Assembly: GCA_903864375.1 (NCBI GenBank)
Contig: CAIPFS010000228.1
Location: 1-6,295, forward strand
Origin: an uncultured Verrucomicrobiota bacterium
Lineage (GTDB): Bacteria; Verrucomicrobiota; Verrucomicrobiia; Limisphaerales; UBA9464
DNA: 6,295 nt
Direction of reading: 5' to 3'
In this document: positions 6,193 to 6,295 of the stretch, one piece after another
Layout: every line of letters starts with the position of its first letter
How positions within the stretch are numbered: the stretch's first letter is position 1
Position numbers and translations under genes: made by a program
The notes under the pieces: generated by a model
The model's database searches: none
The model's input: the letters and a program-made list of their open reading frames with translations, nothing else
Told to the model about the DNA's origin: nothing

Positions 6193-6220
6193 ATTTTAGG
6201 TCAAGCCCACCAACTGCCAA
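6193..6220 (-). promoter_or_regulatory. Sigma70-like promoter of the membrane-protein pair
   Basis: On the minus strand TTGGCA (6220-6215) and TAAAAT (6198-6193) each match the consensus at five of six positions and are separated by 16 bases. Transcription would start near 6186, leaving a leader of only about six bases before the ATG at 6180. That fits nearly leaderless translation and the absence of a proper Shine-Dalgarno. Confidence 0.5.
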
Positions 6221-6295
6221 AGTCTTTTTGCCCGATCAAATGCCCCAAAACTTGGCATGGCTCTTAACGGGGGGCGTGTTTAGTGTCATGTGACC

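Overview
The window is GC-rich bacterial chromosomal DNA, about 6.3 kb, with tightly packed genes on both strands and no RNA gene, CRISPR array, insertion sequence or phage signature that I can see. The style of its proteins suggests a Gram-negative bacterium of the PVC group, most likely Verrucomicrobiota. The pointers are a LysA with a distinctive WWET/EGRK insert, a divergent UvrA, a lipobox protein and a lipid-A-biosynthesis N-terminal (LAB_N) membrane protein. The taxon is inferred from recalled family resemblance, not from a marker gene.

Left part (1-1217, minus strand): lysA, diaminopimelate decarboxylase, the last step of lysine synthesis. Its 3' end runs off the window. The frame breaks once, at a run of five G (five C in the gene) at 1068-1072. 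One more base would restore an almost complete LysA. This is either a sequencing or assembly error or a real inactivating mutation.

Centre (1373-4675, plus strand): a small lipoprotein (1373-1741), divergent from lysA, followed 57 bases later by a 958-residue UvrA-type excinuclease ATPase (1799-4675). The UvrA keeps both ABC cassettes, its zinc modules and the UvrB-binding region. It lacks about 90 residues where the canonical insertion domain sits, has Glu for Asp in the second Walker B motif, and carries an extra basic C-terminal tail.

Right part: 4676-5142 has no gene I can call with confidence. It holds a 30-codon minus-strand ORF with a good ribosome-binding site and a membrane segment, a perfect odd palindrome, and two interleaved inverted repeats just upstream of the next gene. 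At 5143-5595 (plus) lies a three-helix LAB_N membrane protein fused to a C-terminal zinc ribbon. It converges on, and overlaps by 76 bases, a minus-strand pair of small single-pass membrane proteins (5520-5897 and 5881-6180). That pair forms an overlapping two-gene operon behind a good sigma70-like promoter at 6193-6220, and the two proteins may be tandem paralogues.

The genes do not form one pathway. They cover lysine and cell-wall precursor synthesis, nucleotide excision repair, and several uncharacterised envelope proteins. I see no convincing new defence or mobile system. The best leads are the domain-deleted UvrA, the LAB_N-zinc ribbon fusion, the lysA frameshift and the small membrane-protein pair.
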